Assembly: GCF_000721495.1 (NCBI RefSeq)
Contig: NZ_JOHY01000007.1
Span: forward strand, 194,344 to 258,343
Direction of reading: 5' to 3'
Source of the DNA: Streptomyces sp. NRRL F-5123
GTDB lineage: Bacteria > Actinomycetota > Actinomycetes > Streptomycetales > Streptomycetaceae
Length of the DNA: 64,000 nt
The position numbers and the translations under genes were made by a program. The notes below the pieces were generated by a model. The model saw only the letters and a program-made list of their open reading frames with translations, had not been told where the DNA came from and did no database searches. Numbering within the stretch: position 1 is the first letter of the stretch; each line of letters begins with the position of its first letter. Positions 1 to 8,523 of this stretch are shown here, one piece after another.

Positions 1-1
1 C

Positions 2-565
2 CTCAAGGGCGCCCACTTCATCCAGCTGTGCGACCAGCGCGGCATCCCGCTGCTCTTCCTGCAGAACATCTCGGGCTTCATGGTCGGCCGGCAGTACGAG
101 GCGGGCGGCATCGCCAAGCACGGCGCCAAGATGGTCACGGCCGTGGCCTGCGCGCGGGTCCCCAAGCTCACCGTCGTGATCGGCGGGTCCTACGGGGCGG
201 GCAACTACTCGATGTGCGGCCGGGCGTACAGCCCGCGCTTCCTGTGGATGTGGCCCAACGCCAAGATCTCCGTGATGGGTGGCGAGCAGGCCGCCTCGGT
301 GCTCGCGACGGTCAAGCGCGACCAGCTCGCCGCAGCCGGCGAGAAGTGGAGCGAGGAGGACGAGGAAGCCTTCAAGAAACCCGTCCGAGAGCAGTACGAG
401 ACGCAGGGCAACGCCTACTACGCCACCGCCAGGCTCTGGGACGACGGGGTGATCGACCCGCTGGAGACCCGCACGGTGCTGGGCCTGGCGCTCACCGCCT
501 GCGCCAACGCCCCGCTGCCCGCCGCCGATCCCGCCGCGCCCGGCTACGGCGTCTTCCGGATGTGA
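2..565 (+). CDS. accD1: Acyl-CoA carboxylase carboxyltransferase (beta) subunit, C-terminal part
   Basis: This is the 187-residue C-terminal end of a biotin-dependent carboxyltransferase; the N-terminus lies left of the window and the frame opens at base 2. It moves CO2 from carboxybiotin to an acyl-CoA. Visible signatures are the Gly-rich oxyanion segment [11 protein letters not shown] (about residues 61-71 of the visible part) and [17 protein letters not shown], which resembles methylcrotonoyl-CoA carboxylase beta chains. Eight bases separate it from the biotin carboxylase gene, followed by HMG-CoA lyase and an acyl-CoA dehydrogenase. That order indicates leucine/isovalerate catabolism and matches accD1 of S. 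coelicolor (from memory). Substrate preference is inferred from context. Confidence 0.9.
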   Translation, partial: LKGAHFIQLCDQRGIPLLFLQNISGFMVGRQYEAGGIAKHGAKMVTAVACARVPKLTVVIGGSYGAGNYSMCGRAYSPRFLWMWPNAKISVMGGEQAASVLATVKRDQLAAAGEKWSEEDEEAFKKPVREQYETQGNAYYATARLWDDGVIDPLETRTVLGLALTACANAPLPAADPAAPGYGVFRM

Positions 566-572
566 GGCCGAG

Positions 573-2690
573 ATGAGCACAGTCGATTCCAACGCCGCCG
601 GTCGGGCCCGCCCCCGGCTCGCCGGACCCACCGCCTTCGGCACCGTGCTGGTCGCCAACCGGGGCGAGATCGCCGTACGGATCATCCGCACGCTGCGCGA
701 GCTGGGGATGCGGTCGGCCGCCGCCTTCACCGCCGCGGACGCCGAGGCGCGGCACGTCCGGGAGGCCGACACCGCGGTGCGGGTGGAGAGCTATCTGTCC
801 GCCTCCGACCTCGTGCGCGCCGCGCTCGCCGCCGGGGCCGAGGCCGTGCACCCCGGCTACGGCTTCCTCGCGGAGAACGCCGCCTTCGCCCGGGCGTGCG
901 CCGAGGCGGGGCTGGCCTTCGTGGGACCGCCCGCGGCCGCGATCGAATTGATGGGCGACAAGATCCGGGCGAAGGAGACGGTGCGGGCGGCCGGGGTGCC
1001 GGTGGTGCCCGGCAGCCAGGGCAGCGGGCTGACCGACACCCAACTGGCGGAGGCCGCGCGGGAGATCGGCGTGCCGGTGCTGCTGAAGCCTTCGGCGGGC
1101 GGCGGCGGCAAGGGCATGCGGCTGGTGCGGGACGCCGCGCTGCTGGCCGACGAGATCGCGGCCGCCCGGCGGGAGGCGCTGGGGTCGTTCGGGGACGACA
1201 CTCTGCTGGTGGAGCGCTGGATCGACCGGCCGCGGCACATCGAGATCCAGGTGCTGGCCGACGGGCACGGCGGGGTGGTGCATCTGGGCGAGCGCGAGTG
1301 CTCCCTCCAGCGGCGGCACCAGAAGGTCGTCGAGGAGGCGCCCTCGGTGCTGCTGGACGCGGTGACCAGGGCGGCGATGGGCGAGGCCGCGGTGCAGGCG
1401 GCCCGGTCGTGCGGCTACACGGGCGCGGGGACGGTGGAGTTCATCGTGCCGGGCGCCGATCCGTCCGCGTACTACTTCATGGAGATGAACACCCGGCTCC
1501 AGGTCGAGCATCCGGTGACGGAGCTGGTGACGGGGCTGGATCTGGTGGCCTGGCAGTTGCGGGTGGCGGCGGGCGAGCGGCTGGACTTCGCGCAGGGGGA
1601 CGTCAGGCTCAGCGGGCACGCGGTGGAGGCGCGGGTGTGCGCGGAGACGGCGCGGCCGGCGGACGGGCGGGTCGACTTCCTGCCCTCGGCGGGGCGGGTG
1701 CTGGCGCTGCGCGAGCCGGTGGGGCGGCCCGGGGTGCGGGTGGATTCCGGGCTCGCGGAGGGCACGGAGGTGGGCACGGCCTACGACCCGATGCTGGCCA
1801 AGGTCATCGCGCACGGACCCGACCGGGAGACGGCGCTGCGGCGGCTGCGGGCGGCGCTGGCGGAGACGGAGGTGCTGGGCCTCGACACCAACACCGGTTT
1901 CCTGCGGCGGCTGCTCGGCCATCCGGCGGTGGTGGCAGGGGATCTGGACACCGGGCTGATCGACCGGGAGGCGGCCCGGCTGGTGCCGTCCGAGGTGCCG
2001 CCGGAGGTGTACACGGCGGCGGCGCTGCTGCGCCACGAAGCCCTGGCACCGCGGCCCGGTCCGGAGGGCTGGACGGACCCCTTCTCGGTCCCCAGCGGCT
2101 GGCGGCTCGGCGGCGAGCCGGCCTGGACGGTGCATCACCTGCGGGTGCCGGGGCGTGATCCGGTGGAGGTGCGGGTGCGGCCGGGCGAGGTGCGGATCGG
2201 CGACTTGCCGGCGGTGCCGGCCCGGATCGCGGTCGACGGCCGGCGGGTGCGGCTGGAGCTGGCGGACCGGGTGCTGACCTTCTCCCACGCGGGCGAATGG
2301 CTCGGGCGGGAGGGTGACGGCTGGCGGGTGCGGCCGTACGACCCGGTGGCCGAGGCGCTGCGGGGCGCGGCGCTGGGTGCGGGCGGCGGTGCGCTGACGG
2401 CGCCGATGCCGGGGACGGTCACGGTGGTGAAGGCCGCCAAGGGCGACGAGGTGGTGGCGGGCCAGAGCCTTCTGGTGGTCGAGGCGATGAAGATGGAGCA
2501 CGTGATCACCGCGCCGCACGACGGGACGGTGGCCGAGATCGACGTCGCCGTGGGCACGGCCGTGGCGATGGACCAGGTGCTGGCCGTGGTGACCCCGGCG
2601 GGGCAGGGACAGGGTGGCCCTGAGGGCGCGGCGGAGGCCGGTCCCGGGGCGGACGCGGGCCGGGACGCGGCGGCCGGGGGTGCATCGTGA
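573..2690 (+). CDS. accA1: Acyl-CoA carboxylase alpha subunit (biotin carboxylase plus biotin carboxyl carrier)
   Basis: A 705-residue fusion of biotin carboxylase and biotin carboxyl carrier protein. The N-terminal half has the biotin carboxylase start (VLVANRGEIAVRIIRTL), an ATP-grasp glycine loop GGGGKGMR near residue 175, and EMNTRLQVEHPVTE near residue 305. The C-terminus has the biotinylation motif EAMKMEH with the acceptor Lys at residue 640. It carboxylates biotin with ATP and bicarbonate, then hands CO2 to the AccD-type partner encoded just upstream. ATG at 573 is 8 nt after the accD1 stop. The 3' end overlaps the HMG-CoA lyase start (GTGA). A Gly/Ala/Asp-rich tail of about 30 residues follows the biotinyl domain. 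Methylcrotonoyl-CoA is the likely substrate from context. Confidence 0.93.
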   Translation: MSTVDSNAAGRARPRLAGPTAFGTVLVANRGEIAVRIIRTLRELGMRSAAAFTAADAEARHVREADTAVRVESYLSASDLVRAALAAGAEAVHPGYGFLAENAAFARACAEAGLAFVGPPAAAIELMGDKIRAKETVRAAGVPVVPGSQGSGLTDTQLAEAAREIGVPVLLKPSAGGGGKGMRLVRDAALLADEIAAARREALGSFGDDTLLVERWIDRPRHIEIQVLADGHGGVVHLGERECSLQRRHQKVVEEAPSVLLDAVTRAAMGEAAVQAARSCGYTGAGTVEFIVPGADPSAYYFMEMNTRLQVEHPVTELVTGLDLVAWQLRVAAGERLDFAQGDVRLSGHAVEARVCAETARPADGRVDFLPSAGRVLALREPVGRPGVRVDSGLAEGTEVGTAYDPMLAKVIAHGPDRETALRRLRAALAETEVLGLDTNTGFLRRLLGHPAVVAGDLDTGLIDREAARLVPSEVPPEVYTAAALLRHEALAPRPGPEGWTDPFSVPSGWRLGGEPAWTVHHLRVPGRDPVEVRVRPGEVRIGDLPAVPARIAVDGRRVRLELADRVLTFSHAGEWLGREGDGWRVRPYDPVAEALRGAALGAGGGALTAPMPGTVTVVKAAKGDEVVAGQSLLVVEAMKMEHVITAPHDGTVAEIDVAVGTAVAMDQVLAVVTPAGQGQGGPEGAAEAGPGADAGRDAAAGGAS

Positions 2691-3787
2691 GGGCGGCGGA
2701 AGAGGTGGCGGCGGGCGGCGCGGCGGAGCCCGGGGTGCTGGAGCTGGGGCTGCCGGCGGCGGTGCGGGCGGACGGGCTGCCGCGGGCGGTGCGCATTCAC
2801 GAGGTGGGGGCGCGGGACGGGCTGCAGAACGAGAAGGCGGTGGTGCCGACCGCGGTGAAGGCGGAGTTCGTGCACCGGCTGGCGGACGCGGGGCTGGGGA
2901 CGGTCGAGGCGACGAGTTTCGTGCGGCCCAGCTGGGTGCCCCAACTGGCCGATGCCGCCGAGCTGATGCCGCTGCTCGCCGATCTGGCGGGGCGGGATCC
3001 CGCGGTGCGGCTGCCGGTGCTGGTGCCCAACGAGCGGGGCCTGGAGCGGGCGCTCGATCTGGGAGTGCGGGAGATCGCGGTCTTCGGCAGCGCCACGGAG
3101 TCCTTCGCGCGGGCGAATCTGAACCGGACGGTGGCGGAGTCGCTGGCGATGTTCGAGCCGGTGGTGGCGCGGGCCAGGCAGGAGGGGCTGGCGGTGCGCG
3201 GCTACCTGTCGATGTGCTTCGGCGATCCGTGGGAGGGCCCGGTGCCGCCCGCGCAGGTCGCCGCGGTGGCCCGGCGGCTGTACGCGATGGGGTGCACGGA
3301 GCTGAGCCTCGGCGACACGATCGGGGTGGCGACGCCCGGGCAGGTGGCGGCGCTGCTGGACGAGCTGACGGGATCGGACGGATCAGGCGGAACCGGCGAA
3401 CCCGGCAGTCCCGGCAGTCCCGGCCGGCTGGACGCGGAGTGGAGCGGCGCCGGGCGGTCCGGTGCAGGCGGGCCGATTCCGGTCGAGCGGCTGGCTGTGC
3501 ACTTCCACGACACCTACGGGCAGGCGCTGGCGAACACGCTGGCCGCCCTCCAGCGGGGCGTCAGCGTGGTGGACGCCTCGGCCGGCGGGCTCGGCGGCTG
3601 CCCGTACGCCAGGAGCGCCACCGGGAATCTCGCCACGGAGGACCTGGTGTGGATGCTGCACGGGCTCGGCATCGACACCGGGGTCGACCTCGGCCGCCTC
3701 GGCGCCACAAGCGTCTGGATGGCGGAGCAGCTGGGACGGCCGAGCCCGTCCCGTACCGTCCGCGCCCTCACCCACCGGGAGCAGTAG
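2687..3787 (+). CDS. hmgL: Hydroxymethylglutaryl-CoA lyase
   Basis: It cleaves 3-hydroxy-3-methylglutaryl-CoA to acetoacetate and acetyl-CoA, the last step of leucine breakdown. The TIM-barrel family start EVGARDGLQNE (near residue 40) supplies the catalytic Arg/Asp. HFHDTYGQ and the Cys-containing loop GGLGGCPYA are present near the C-terminal end. GTG 2687 overlaps the previous stop by 4 nt, implying translational coupling. At 366 residues it is longer than the usual roughly 300: a Gly/Ser/Pro-rich stretch of about 38 residues (about 3366-3478) interrupts the barrel, and the N-terminus has about 25 extra residues. The insertion probably loops out, because flanking core motifs are intact. 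Confidence 0.9.
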   Translation: MRAAEEVAAGGAAEPGVLELGLPAAVRADGLPRAVRIHEVGARDGLQNEKAVVPTAVKAEFVHRLADAGLGTVEATSFVRPSWVPQLADAAELMPLLADLAGRDPAVRLPVLVPNERGLERALDLGVREIAVFGSATESFARANLNRTVAESLAMFEPVVARARQEGLAVRGYLSMCFGDPWEGPVPPAQVAAVARRLYAMGCTELSLGDTIGVATPGQVAALLDELTGSDGSGGTGEPGSPGSPGRLDAEWSGAGRSGAGGPIPVERLAVHFHDTYGQALANTLAALQRGVSVVDASAGGLGGCPYARSATGNLATEDLVWMLHGLGIDTGVDLGRLGATSVWMAEQLGRPSPSRTVRALTHREQ

Positions 3788-3789
3788 CC

Positions 3790-4956
3790 ATGACCATCGA
3801 CCACCGGCTGTCCGACGAGTACGAGGAGCTGCGCGTCACCGTCGCGGAGTTCGCCCGCGAGGTGATCGCCCCGGCGATCGGCGACTTCTACGAGAAGGAG
3901 GAGTTCCCGTACGAGATCGTGCGGGAGATGGGGCGGATGGGGCTGTTCGGGCTGCCCTTCCCGGAGGAGTACGGCGGGATGGGCGGGGACTACTTCGCGC
4001 TGGGCCTGGCGCTGGAGGAGATCGCCCGGGTGGACTCCTCGGTCGCGATCACGCTGGAGGCCGGGGTGTCGCTGGGGGCGATGCCGGTCTTCCGGTTCGG
4101 CACCGAGGAGCAGAAGCAGGAGTGGCTGCCCAAGCTGTGCTCGGGCGAGATGCTCGGGGCCTTCGGGCTGACGGAGCCGGACTGCGGGTCGGACGCGGGC
4201 GGCACACGCACCACCGCGCGGCTCGACGAGAGCACCGGCCAGTGGGTGATCAACGGCACCAAGAGCTTCATCACCAACTCCGGCACGGACATCACCGGGC
4301 TGGTGACGGTGACCGCGGTGACGGGGCGGACGGACGACGGGCGGCCGCTGATCTCGTCGATCATCGTGCCGTCCGGCACACCGGGCTTCACGGTGTCGAA
4401 GAAGTACAGCAAGGTCGGGTGGAACGCCTCGGACACCCGGGAGCTGTCCTTCTCCGACTGCCGGGTCCCGGCGGCGAATCTGCTCGGCGAGCAGGGCCGC
4501 GGCTATGCACAGTTCCTGCGCATCCTCGACGAGGGGCGGATCGCGATCTCCGCGCTGGCGACGGGGCTGGCGCAGGGCTGCGTGGACGAGTCGGTGGCGT
4601 ACGCGCGGACCCGGGAGGCCTTCGGCCGGCCGATCGGCGCCAACCAGGCGATCCAGTTCAAGCTCGCCGACATGGAGATGCGCGCGCACACCGCGCGGCT
4701 GGCGTGGCGGGACGCCGCGTCCCGGCTGGTGCACGGGGAGCCGTTCAAGAAGGAGGCCGCGCTCGCCAAGCTCCACTCCTCCGAGGTGGCCGTGACCAAC
4801 GCCCGCGAGGCCACGCAGATCCACGGCGGCTACGGCTTCATGAACGACTACCCGGTGGCGCGGATGTGGCGCGACTCCAAGATCCTGGAAATCGGCGAGG
4901 GGACGAGTGAGGTGCAGCGAATGCTGATCGCAAGGGAGTTGGGGCTGGCCGGCTGA
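3790..4956 (+). CDS. acdH: Acyl-CoA dehydrogenase (branched-chain/isovaleryl type)
   Basis: A 388-residue FAD enzyme that alpha,beta-dehydrogenates acyl-CoA. Family signatures are FGLTEPDCGSDAGG (flavin/substrate contact), REAFGRPIGANQAIQF and the C-terminal IGEGTSEVQRMLIAREL. The last motif keeps a Glu at the position used as catalytic base in short/medium-chain enzymes; isovaleryl-CoA dehydrogenases usually have Ala or Gly there. Substrate is therefore uncertain despite the leucine-pathway neighbours. ATG 3790 lies 2 nt after the hmgL stop. It is the last gene of the operon; 129 nt follow before the iron box, with only a weak 7-bp hairpin at 4985-5012 as a possible terminator. Confidence 0.9.
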   Translation: MTIDHRLSDEYEELRVTVAEFAREVIAPAIGDFYEKEEFPYEIVREMGRMGLFGLPFPEEYGGMGGDYFALGLALEEIARVDSSVAITLEAGVSLGAMPVFRFGTEEQKQEWLPKLCSGEMLGAFGLTEPDCGSDAGGTRTTARLDESTGQWVINGTKSFITNSGTDITGLVTVTAVTGRTDDGRPLISSIIVPSGTPGFTVSKKYSKVGWNASDTRELSFSDCRVPAANLLGEQGRGYAQFLRILDEGRIAISALATGLAQGCVDESVAYARTREAFGRPIGANQAIQFKLADMEMRAHTARLAWRDAASRLVHGEPFKKEAALAKLHSSEVAVTNAREATQIHGGYGFMNDYPVARMWRDSKILEIGEGTSEVQRMLIARELGLAG

Positions 4957-5070
4957 GACCCGGGGCGGGACGCCGGGGTCGGCACACCGGCGGGCACCCT
5001 CCGGGGCCGGTGGGACTGAGGAGATCCGGCCAAGCCGGGCGCGCGGACAGCCCACTCCGTGCGTCGGGCA

Positions 5071-5120
5071 CCCGATGGATCGAAGTTAGGTTAGGCTTAC
5101 CTAATTCATGATCCATCGGG
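5071..5120. repeat. 11-bp inverted repeat enclosing the iron box
   Basis: Perfect arms CCCGATGGATC (5071-5081) and GATCCATCGGG (5110-5120) flank the iron box. The right arm supplies the first three bases of the desA Shine-Dalgarno GGGAGG (5118-5123). A transcript starting upstream of 5071 could fold the site away, or the arms could bind a second regulator. The symmetry is directly visible; the function is inference. Confidence 0.75.
5086..5104. promoter_or_regulatory. DmdR/DtxR-type iron box upstream of desA
   Basis: TTAGGTTAGGCTTACCTAA is a near-exact copy of the 19-bp iron box bound by the Fe(II)-dependent repressors DmdR1/IdeR/DtxR. It lies 27 bp before the desA ATG. Iron-loaded repressor should shut off desABCD and iron starvation should derepress it. 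No other 19-mer of this type was noticed in the window. Confidence 0.95.
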
Positions 5121-5130
5121 AGGCCCCTTC

Positions 5131-6630
5131 ATGCGCGCACACCTGCTCAACGGCACCACCACGGAGCACTACCGCACATCCGTGCTCCAAGGGGTCGAGC
5201 GGGTGGCGGCGGCACTGGCCGCCGCTGACCGGCCGTTCACCGGCGTCCGCCCCGATGCGCTCGCACCGCGTATCGACGCGATCGACCTGGACCGGCCGCT
5301 CGGCGACACGGCCGCGGCGCTGGAAGAGCTGGAGTCGGTCTACCTCCGGGACGCCGTCTACTTCCACCATCCCCGCTATCTGGCCCATTTGAACTGCCCC
5401 GTCGTCATCCCGGCCGTGGCGGCGGAAGCGGTGCTCAGCGCGGTCAACTCCTCGCTCGACACCTGGGACCAGAGCGCCGGCGCCACCCTGATCGAGCGCC
5501 GGCTGATCGGCTGGACGGCGGAACGGCTCGGCCTCGGCCCGGCCGCCGACGGCGTCTTCACCAGCGGCGGCACCCAGTCGAACCTCCAGGCCCTGCTGCT
5601 GGCCCGCGAAGAGGCGCTCGGCCGCGGCGCCGCTCCCGACCGGCTGCGCGTGCTGACCTCCGAGTGCGCGCACTTCAGCGTCCAGAAAGCCGCCCGGCTG
5701 CTCGGACTCGGCGCGGACGCGGTCGTCGCGGTGCCCGCGGACGACGCCAAGCGCGTCTCCGTCCCGGCCCTGGAAGCCGAGCTGGACCGCTGCCGCCGCT
5801 CCGGCCTCACCGCGATGGCGGTCGTCGGCACCGCCGGCACCACCGACTTCGGCTCCATCGACCCGCTCCCCGAGTTGGCCGACCTGGCGGCCCGGCACCG
5901 CAGCTGGCTGCACGTCGACGCCGCGTACGGCTGCGGGCTACTGGTCTCCCACCGCCACCGCCGGCTGCTCAACGGCATCGAGCACGCCGACTCCGTGACC
6001 GTCGACTACCACAAGTCCTTCTTCCAGCCCGTCAGTTCCAGCGCCCTGCTGGTCCGCGACCGGACCGCCCTGCGGCACGCCACCCACCACGCCGACTACC
6101 TCAACCCGCGCCGCGCCGCCGCCGAGCGCATCCCCAACCAGGTGGACAAGTCGCTCCAGACCACCCGCCGCTTCGACGCGCTCAAGCTGTGGATGACCCT
6201 GCGCGTGATGGGCGCGGACGGTATCGGCACGCTCTTCGACGACGTCCTGGACCTGGCGCGGCGCGGCTGGGAGCTGCTGGACGCCGACCCGCGCTTCGAG
6301 GTGGCCGCCAGGCCCGCCCTCTCCACCCTGGTCTTCCGCTGGCTGCCGCCAGAACCGGTCGGCGGCAGCCCCGACCCCGCTGCCGTCGACCGCGCCAACC
6401 TGTACGCCCGCAAGGCCATTTCCGCATCCGGCGCGGCCGTCGTGTCCGGCACCACGGTCGCAGGCCGCCACTATCTCAAGTTCACCCTGCTCAACCCGCT
6501 GACCACGCCCGCCGACATCGCCGAGGTCCTCGATCTGCTGGCCGGCCACGCCGCCGACCAGGACGCCGGCCACGACGGCCAGGACGGCCAGGACGGCCAG
6601 GTAGGAGGATCCCTTGTCCACGCGTCCTGA
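5131..6630 (+). CDS. desA: Lysine decarboxylase of desferrioxamine biosynthesis (PLP, group II)
   Basis: It decarboxylates L-lysine to cadaverine, the first step of desferrioxamine synthesis. The 499-residue protein shows the group II PLP decarboxylase pattern: HVDAAYGCG near residue 263, then [13 protein letters not shown] with the PLP-binding Lys at residue 295. ATG 5131 has the Shine-Dalgarno GGGAGG 7 nt upstream. The C-terminus ends in a small Asp-Gly-Gln repeat from a 9-bp tandem DNA repeat (about 6575-6600) and overlaps desB by 17 nt. It lies directly behind the iron box and is first gene of desABCD. The siderophore receptor and reductase genes desE/desF, which S. coelicolor has on this side, are not present here. 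Confidence 0.95.
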   Translation: MRAHLLNGTTTEHYRTSVLQGVERVAAALAAADRPFTGVRPDALAPRIDAIDLDRPLGDTAAALEELESVYLRDAVYFHHPRYLAHLNCPVVIPAVAAEAVLSAVNSSLDTWDQSAGATLIERRLIGWTAERLGLGPAADGVFTSGGTQSNLQALLLAREEALGRGAAPDRLRVLTSECAHFSVQKAARLLGLGADAVVAVPADDAKRVSVPALEAELDRCRRSGLTAMAVVGTAGTTDFGSIDPLPELADLAARHRSWLHVDAAYGCGLLVSHRHRRLLNGIEHADSVTVDYHKSFFQPVSSSALLVRDRTALRHATHHADYLNPRRAAAERIPNQVDKSLQTTRRFDALKLWMTLRVMGADGIGTLFDDVLDLARRGWELLDADPRFEVAARPALSTLVFRWLPPEPVGGSPDPAAVDRANLYARKAISASGAAVVSGTTVAGRHYLKFTLLNPLTTPADIAEVLDLLAGHAADQDAGHDGQDGQDGQVGGSLVHAS

Positions 6631-7918
6631 GCCCCGGAGGCCCCGCGACACCACCGCCGACTTCGTCGCGATCGGGCTGGGCCCCTTCAACCTGGGCCTG
6701 GCCTGCCTCACCGAGCCGATCGACGGCCTCGACGGCGTCTTCCTGGAGAGCAAGCCCGACTTCGACTGGCACTCCGGGATGTTCCTGGAGGGCAGCACCC
6801 TCCAGACGCCCTTCCTCTCCGACCTGGTCACCCTCGCCGACCCGACGTCCCCCTTCAGCTTCCTCAGCTACCTCAAGGAATCCGGCCGCCTCTACGCCTT
6901 CTACATCCGCGAGAGCTTCTACCCCCTGCGCGAGGAGTTCAACGACTACTGCCGCTGGGCCGCCGCCCGCATCCCCTCCATCCGCTTCGGCAGGACCGCG
7001 ACCGAGGTCACGTACGACGAGGCCGACGGCCTCTACACCGTGACGGCGGACACCGGCGAGTCCTTCCGCGCCCCCCGCCTCGTGCTCGGCACCGGCACGC
7101 CCCCCTACCTGCCGCCCGCGTGCGAGGGCCTGGGCGGCGGCGCCGTGCACGCCTCCGGCTACCTCCCGGCCCGCGAGCAGCTCCGCCGCAAGGGCAGCGT
7201 CACCGTCGTGGGCAGCGGCCAGAGCGCAGCGGAGATCTACCACGACCTCCTCCAGGACATCGACACCCACGGCTACCGGCTCACCTGGGTGACCCGCTCC
7301 CCCCGCTTCTTCCCGCTCGAATACACCAAGCTCACACTGGAGATGACCTCCCCGGAGTACGTGGACTACTTCCACGCCCTGCCCCCCGGCACCCGCGACC
7401 GCCTCAACGCCGGGCAGAAGAACCTCTACAAGGGCATCAACTCCGAGCTGATCAACGCCATCTTCGACCTGCTCTACGTCAAGAGCCGGCGCGGCAAGGT
7501 CCCCGCCCGGCTGCTCACCAACACCTCACTCGTGCACGCCGCCTACGACACGCCGGACGCGCCCGGCGCGTTCACCCTCGGCCTGCGCCAGGACGAGCAG
7601 GGCGTCGACCACACCCTCACGACCGAGGGTCTCGTGCTCGCCACCGGCTACCGCTACCGCGTGCCCGGCTTCCTCACGCCCGTCCTGGACCGCGTCCGGC
7701 ACGACGATCAGGGCCGTTACGACGTCACCCGCGACTACGCGATCGACGTCACCGGCAGCGGCATCTTCGTGCAGAACGCCGAGCTGCACACCCACGGCTT
7801 CGCCTCCCCCGACCTCGGCATGGCCGCCTACCGCAACTCGCGGATCATCCGGCAGCTGCTCGGCCGCGAGCACTACCGGGTGGAGACCGCGATCGCCTTC
7901 CAGGAGTTCACCGCATGA
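6614..7918 (+). CDS. desB: Cadaverine N-hydroxylase (FAD/NADPH monooxygenase)
   Basis: It converts cadaverine to N-hydroxycadaverine. The 434-residue enzyme belongs to the lysine/ornithine N-monooxygenase family: the FAD-binding loop [10 protein letters not shown] is at residues 21-30, the NADPH loop [10 protein letters not shown] near residue 200, and [12 protein letters not shown] near the C-terminal flavin contact. The start is TTG 6614, with the strong Shine-Dalgarno TAGGAGGA at 6602-6609. No ATG or GTG lies before the conserved FAD loop, so TTG is the only sensible start. It overlaps desA by 17 nt and desC by 4 nt. Confidence 0.94.
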   Translation: MSTRPEPRRPRDTTADFVAIGLGPFNLGLACLTEPIDGLDGVFLESKPDFDWHSGMFLEGSTLQTPFLSDLVTLADPTSPFSFLSYLKESGRLYAFYIRESFYPLREEFNDYCRWAAARIPSIRFGRTATEVTYDEADGLYTVTADTGESFRAPRLVLGTGTPPYLPPACEGLGGGAVHASGYLPAREQLRRKGSVTVVGSGQSAAEIYHDLLQDIDTHGYRLTWVTRSPRFFPLEYTKLTLEMTSPEYVDYFHALPPGTRDRLNAGQKNLYKGINSELINAIFDLLYVKSRRGKVPARLLTNTSLVHAAYDTPDAPGAFTLGLRQDEQGVDHTLTTEGLVLATGYRYRVPGFLTPVLDRVRHDDQGRYDVTRDYAIDVTGSGIFVQNAELHTHGFASPDLGMAAYRNSRIIRQLLGREHYRVETAIAFQEFTA

Positions 7919-8523
7919 CCGCCCCCGAATCGACCACCGCGGAACCGCCCGAACCCGCCGCCCCTGCCGAACCCGCCCCCGCCGGGCCCGGCACCCCCGC
8001 CCCGGCCCGCTTCGTCTTCCGCCCCGTGGACCCCGGCGCCGACGCAGCGCTGCTGCACCGCTGGGTCGTGCACCCCAAGGCGTCGTTCTGGCTGATGGGC
8101 GACGCGACCCGGGAGGACGTCGAGCGCGCGTACGCCGAGATCGCCGCGGCCCCGTACGAGGACGCCTTCCTCGGCCTCCACGGCGGCGAGCCGGTGTGCG
8201 TCATGGAGCGGTACGACCCCGCGCGGGTCGAACTCGCCGGGCTCTACCCGGCCGAGCCCGGCGACGTCGGCATGCACTTCCTGGTCGCGCCCGCCGACGC
8301 CCCCGTGCACGGCTTCACCCGCGCGGTGATCAGGGCCGTCCTGGCGGAGCTCTTCGCGGATCCGGCGACCCGCCGGGTGGTCGTCGAGCCGGACGTACGC
8401 AACACCGCCGTGCACCGGCTCAACGCGACCGTCGGCTTCGAGATCGTCGGCACGGTCGTCAAACCGGAGAAGGACGCGCTGCTCAGCATCTGCACCCGCG
8501 AGCGCTTCGAGGCCACCCGATGA
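7915..8523 (+). CDS. desC: N-acyltransferase of desferrioxamine biosynthesis (GNAT family)
   Basis: It acylates N-hydroxycadaverine with succinyl- or acetyl-CoA to give the hydroxamate building block. The 202-residue protein resembles the siderophore acyltransferases of the IucB/RhbD type: [39 protein letters not shown] and the C-terminal [19 protein letters not shown]. About 33 Pro/Ala/Glu-rich residues precede the GNAT fold and look like a disordered tail. ATG 7915 overlaps the desB stop (ATGA), and its own stop overlaps desD the same way, giving tight translational coupling. Confidence 0.93.
   Translation: MTAPESTTAEPPEPAAPAEPAPAGPGTPAPARFVFRPVDPGADAALLHRWVVHPKASFWLMGDATREDVERAYAEIAAAPYEDAFLGLHGGEPVCVMERYDPARVELAGLYPAEPGDVGMHFLVAPADAPVHGFTRAVIRAVLAELFADPATRRVVVEPDVRNTAVHRLNATVGFEIVGTVVKPEKDALLSICTRERFEATR

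Noticed and set aside
492..2519. Long open frame of 675 codons on the minus strand opposite accA1
   Set aside because: High-GC DNA leaves long antisense frames; this one is Arg/His/Pro-rich with no family motif, while the plus strand encodes a clear biotin carboxylase.
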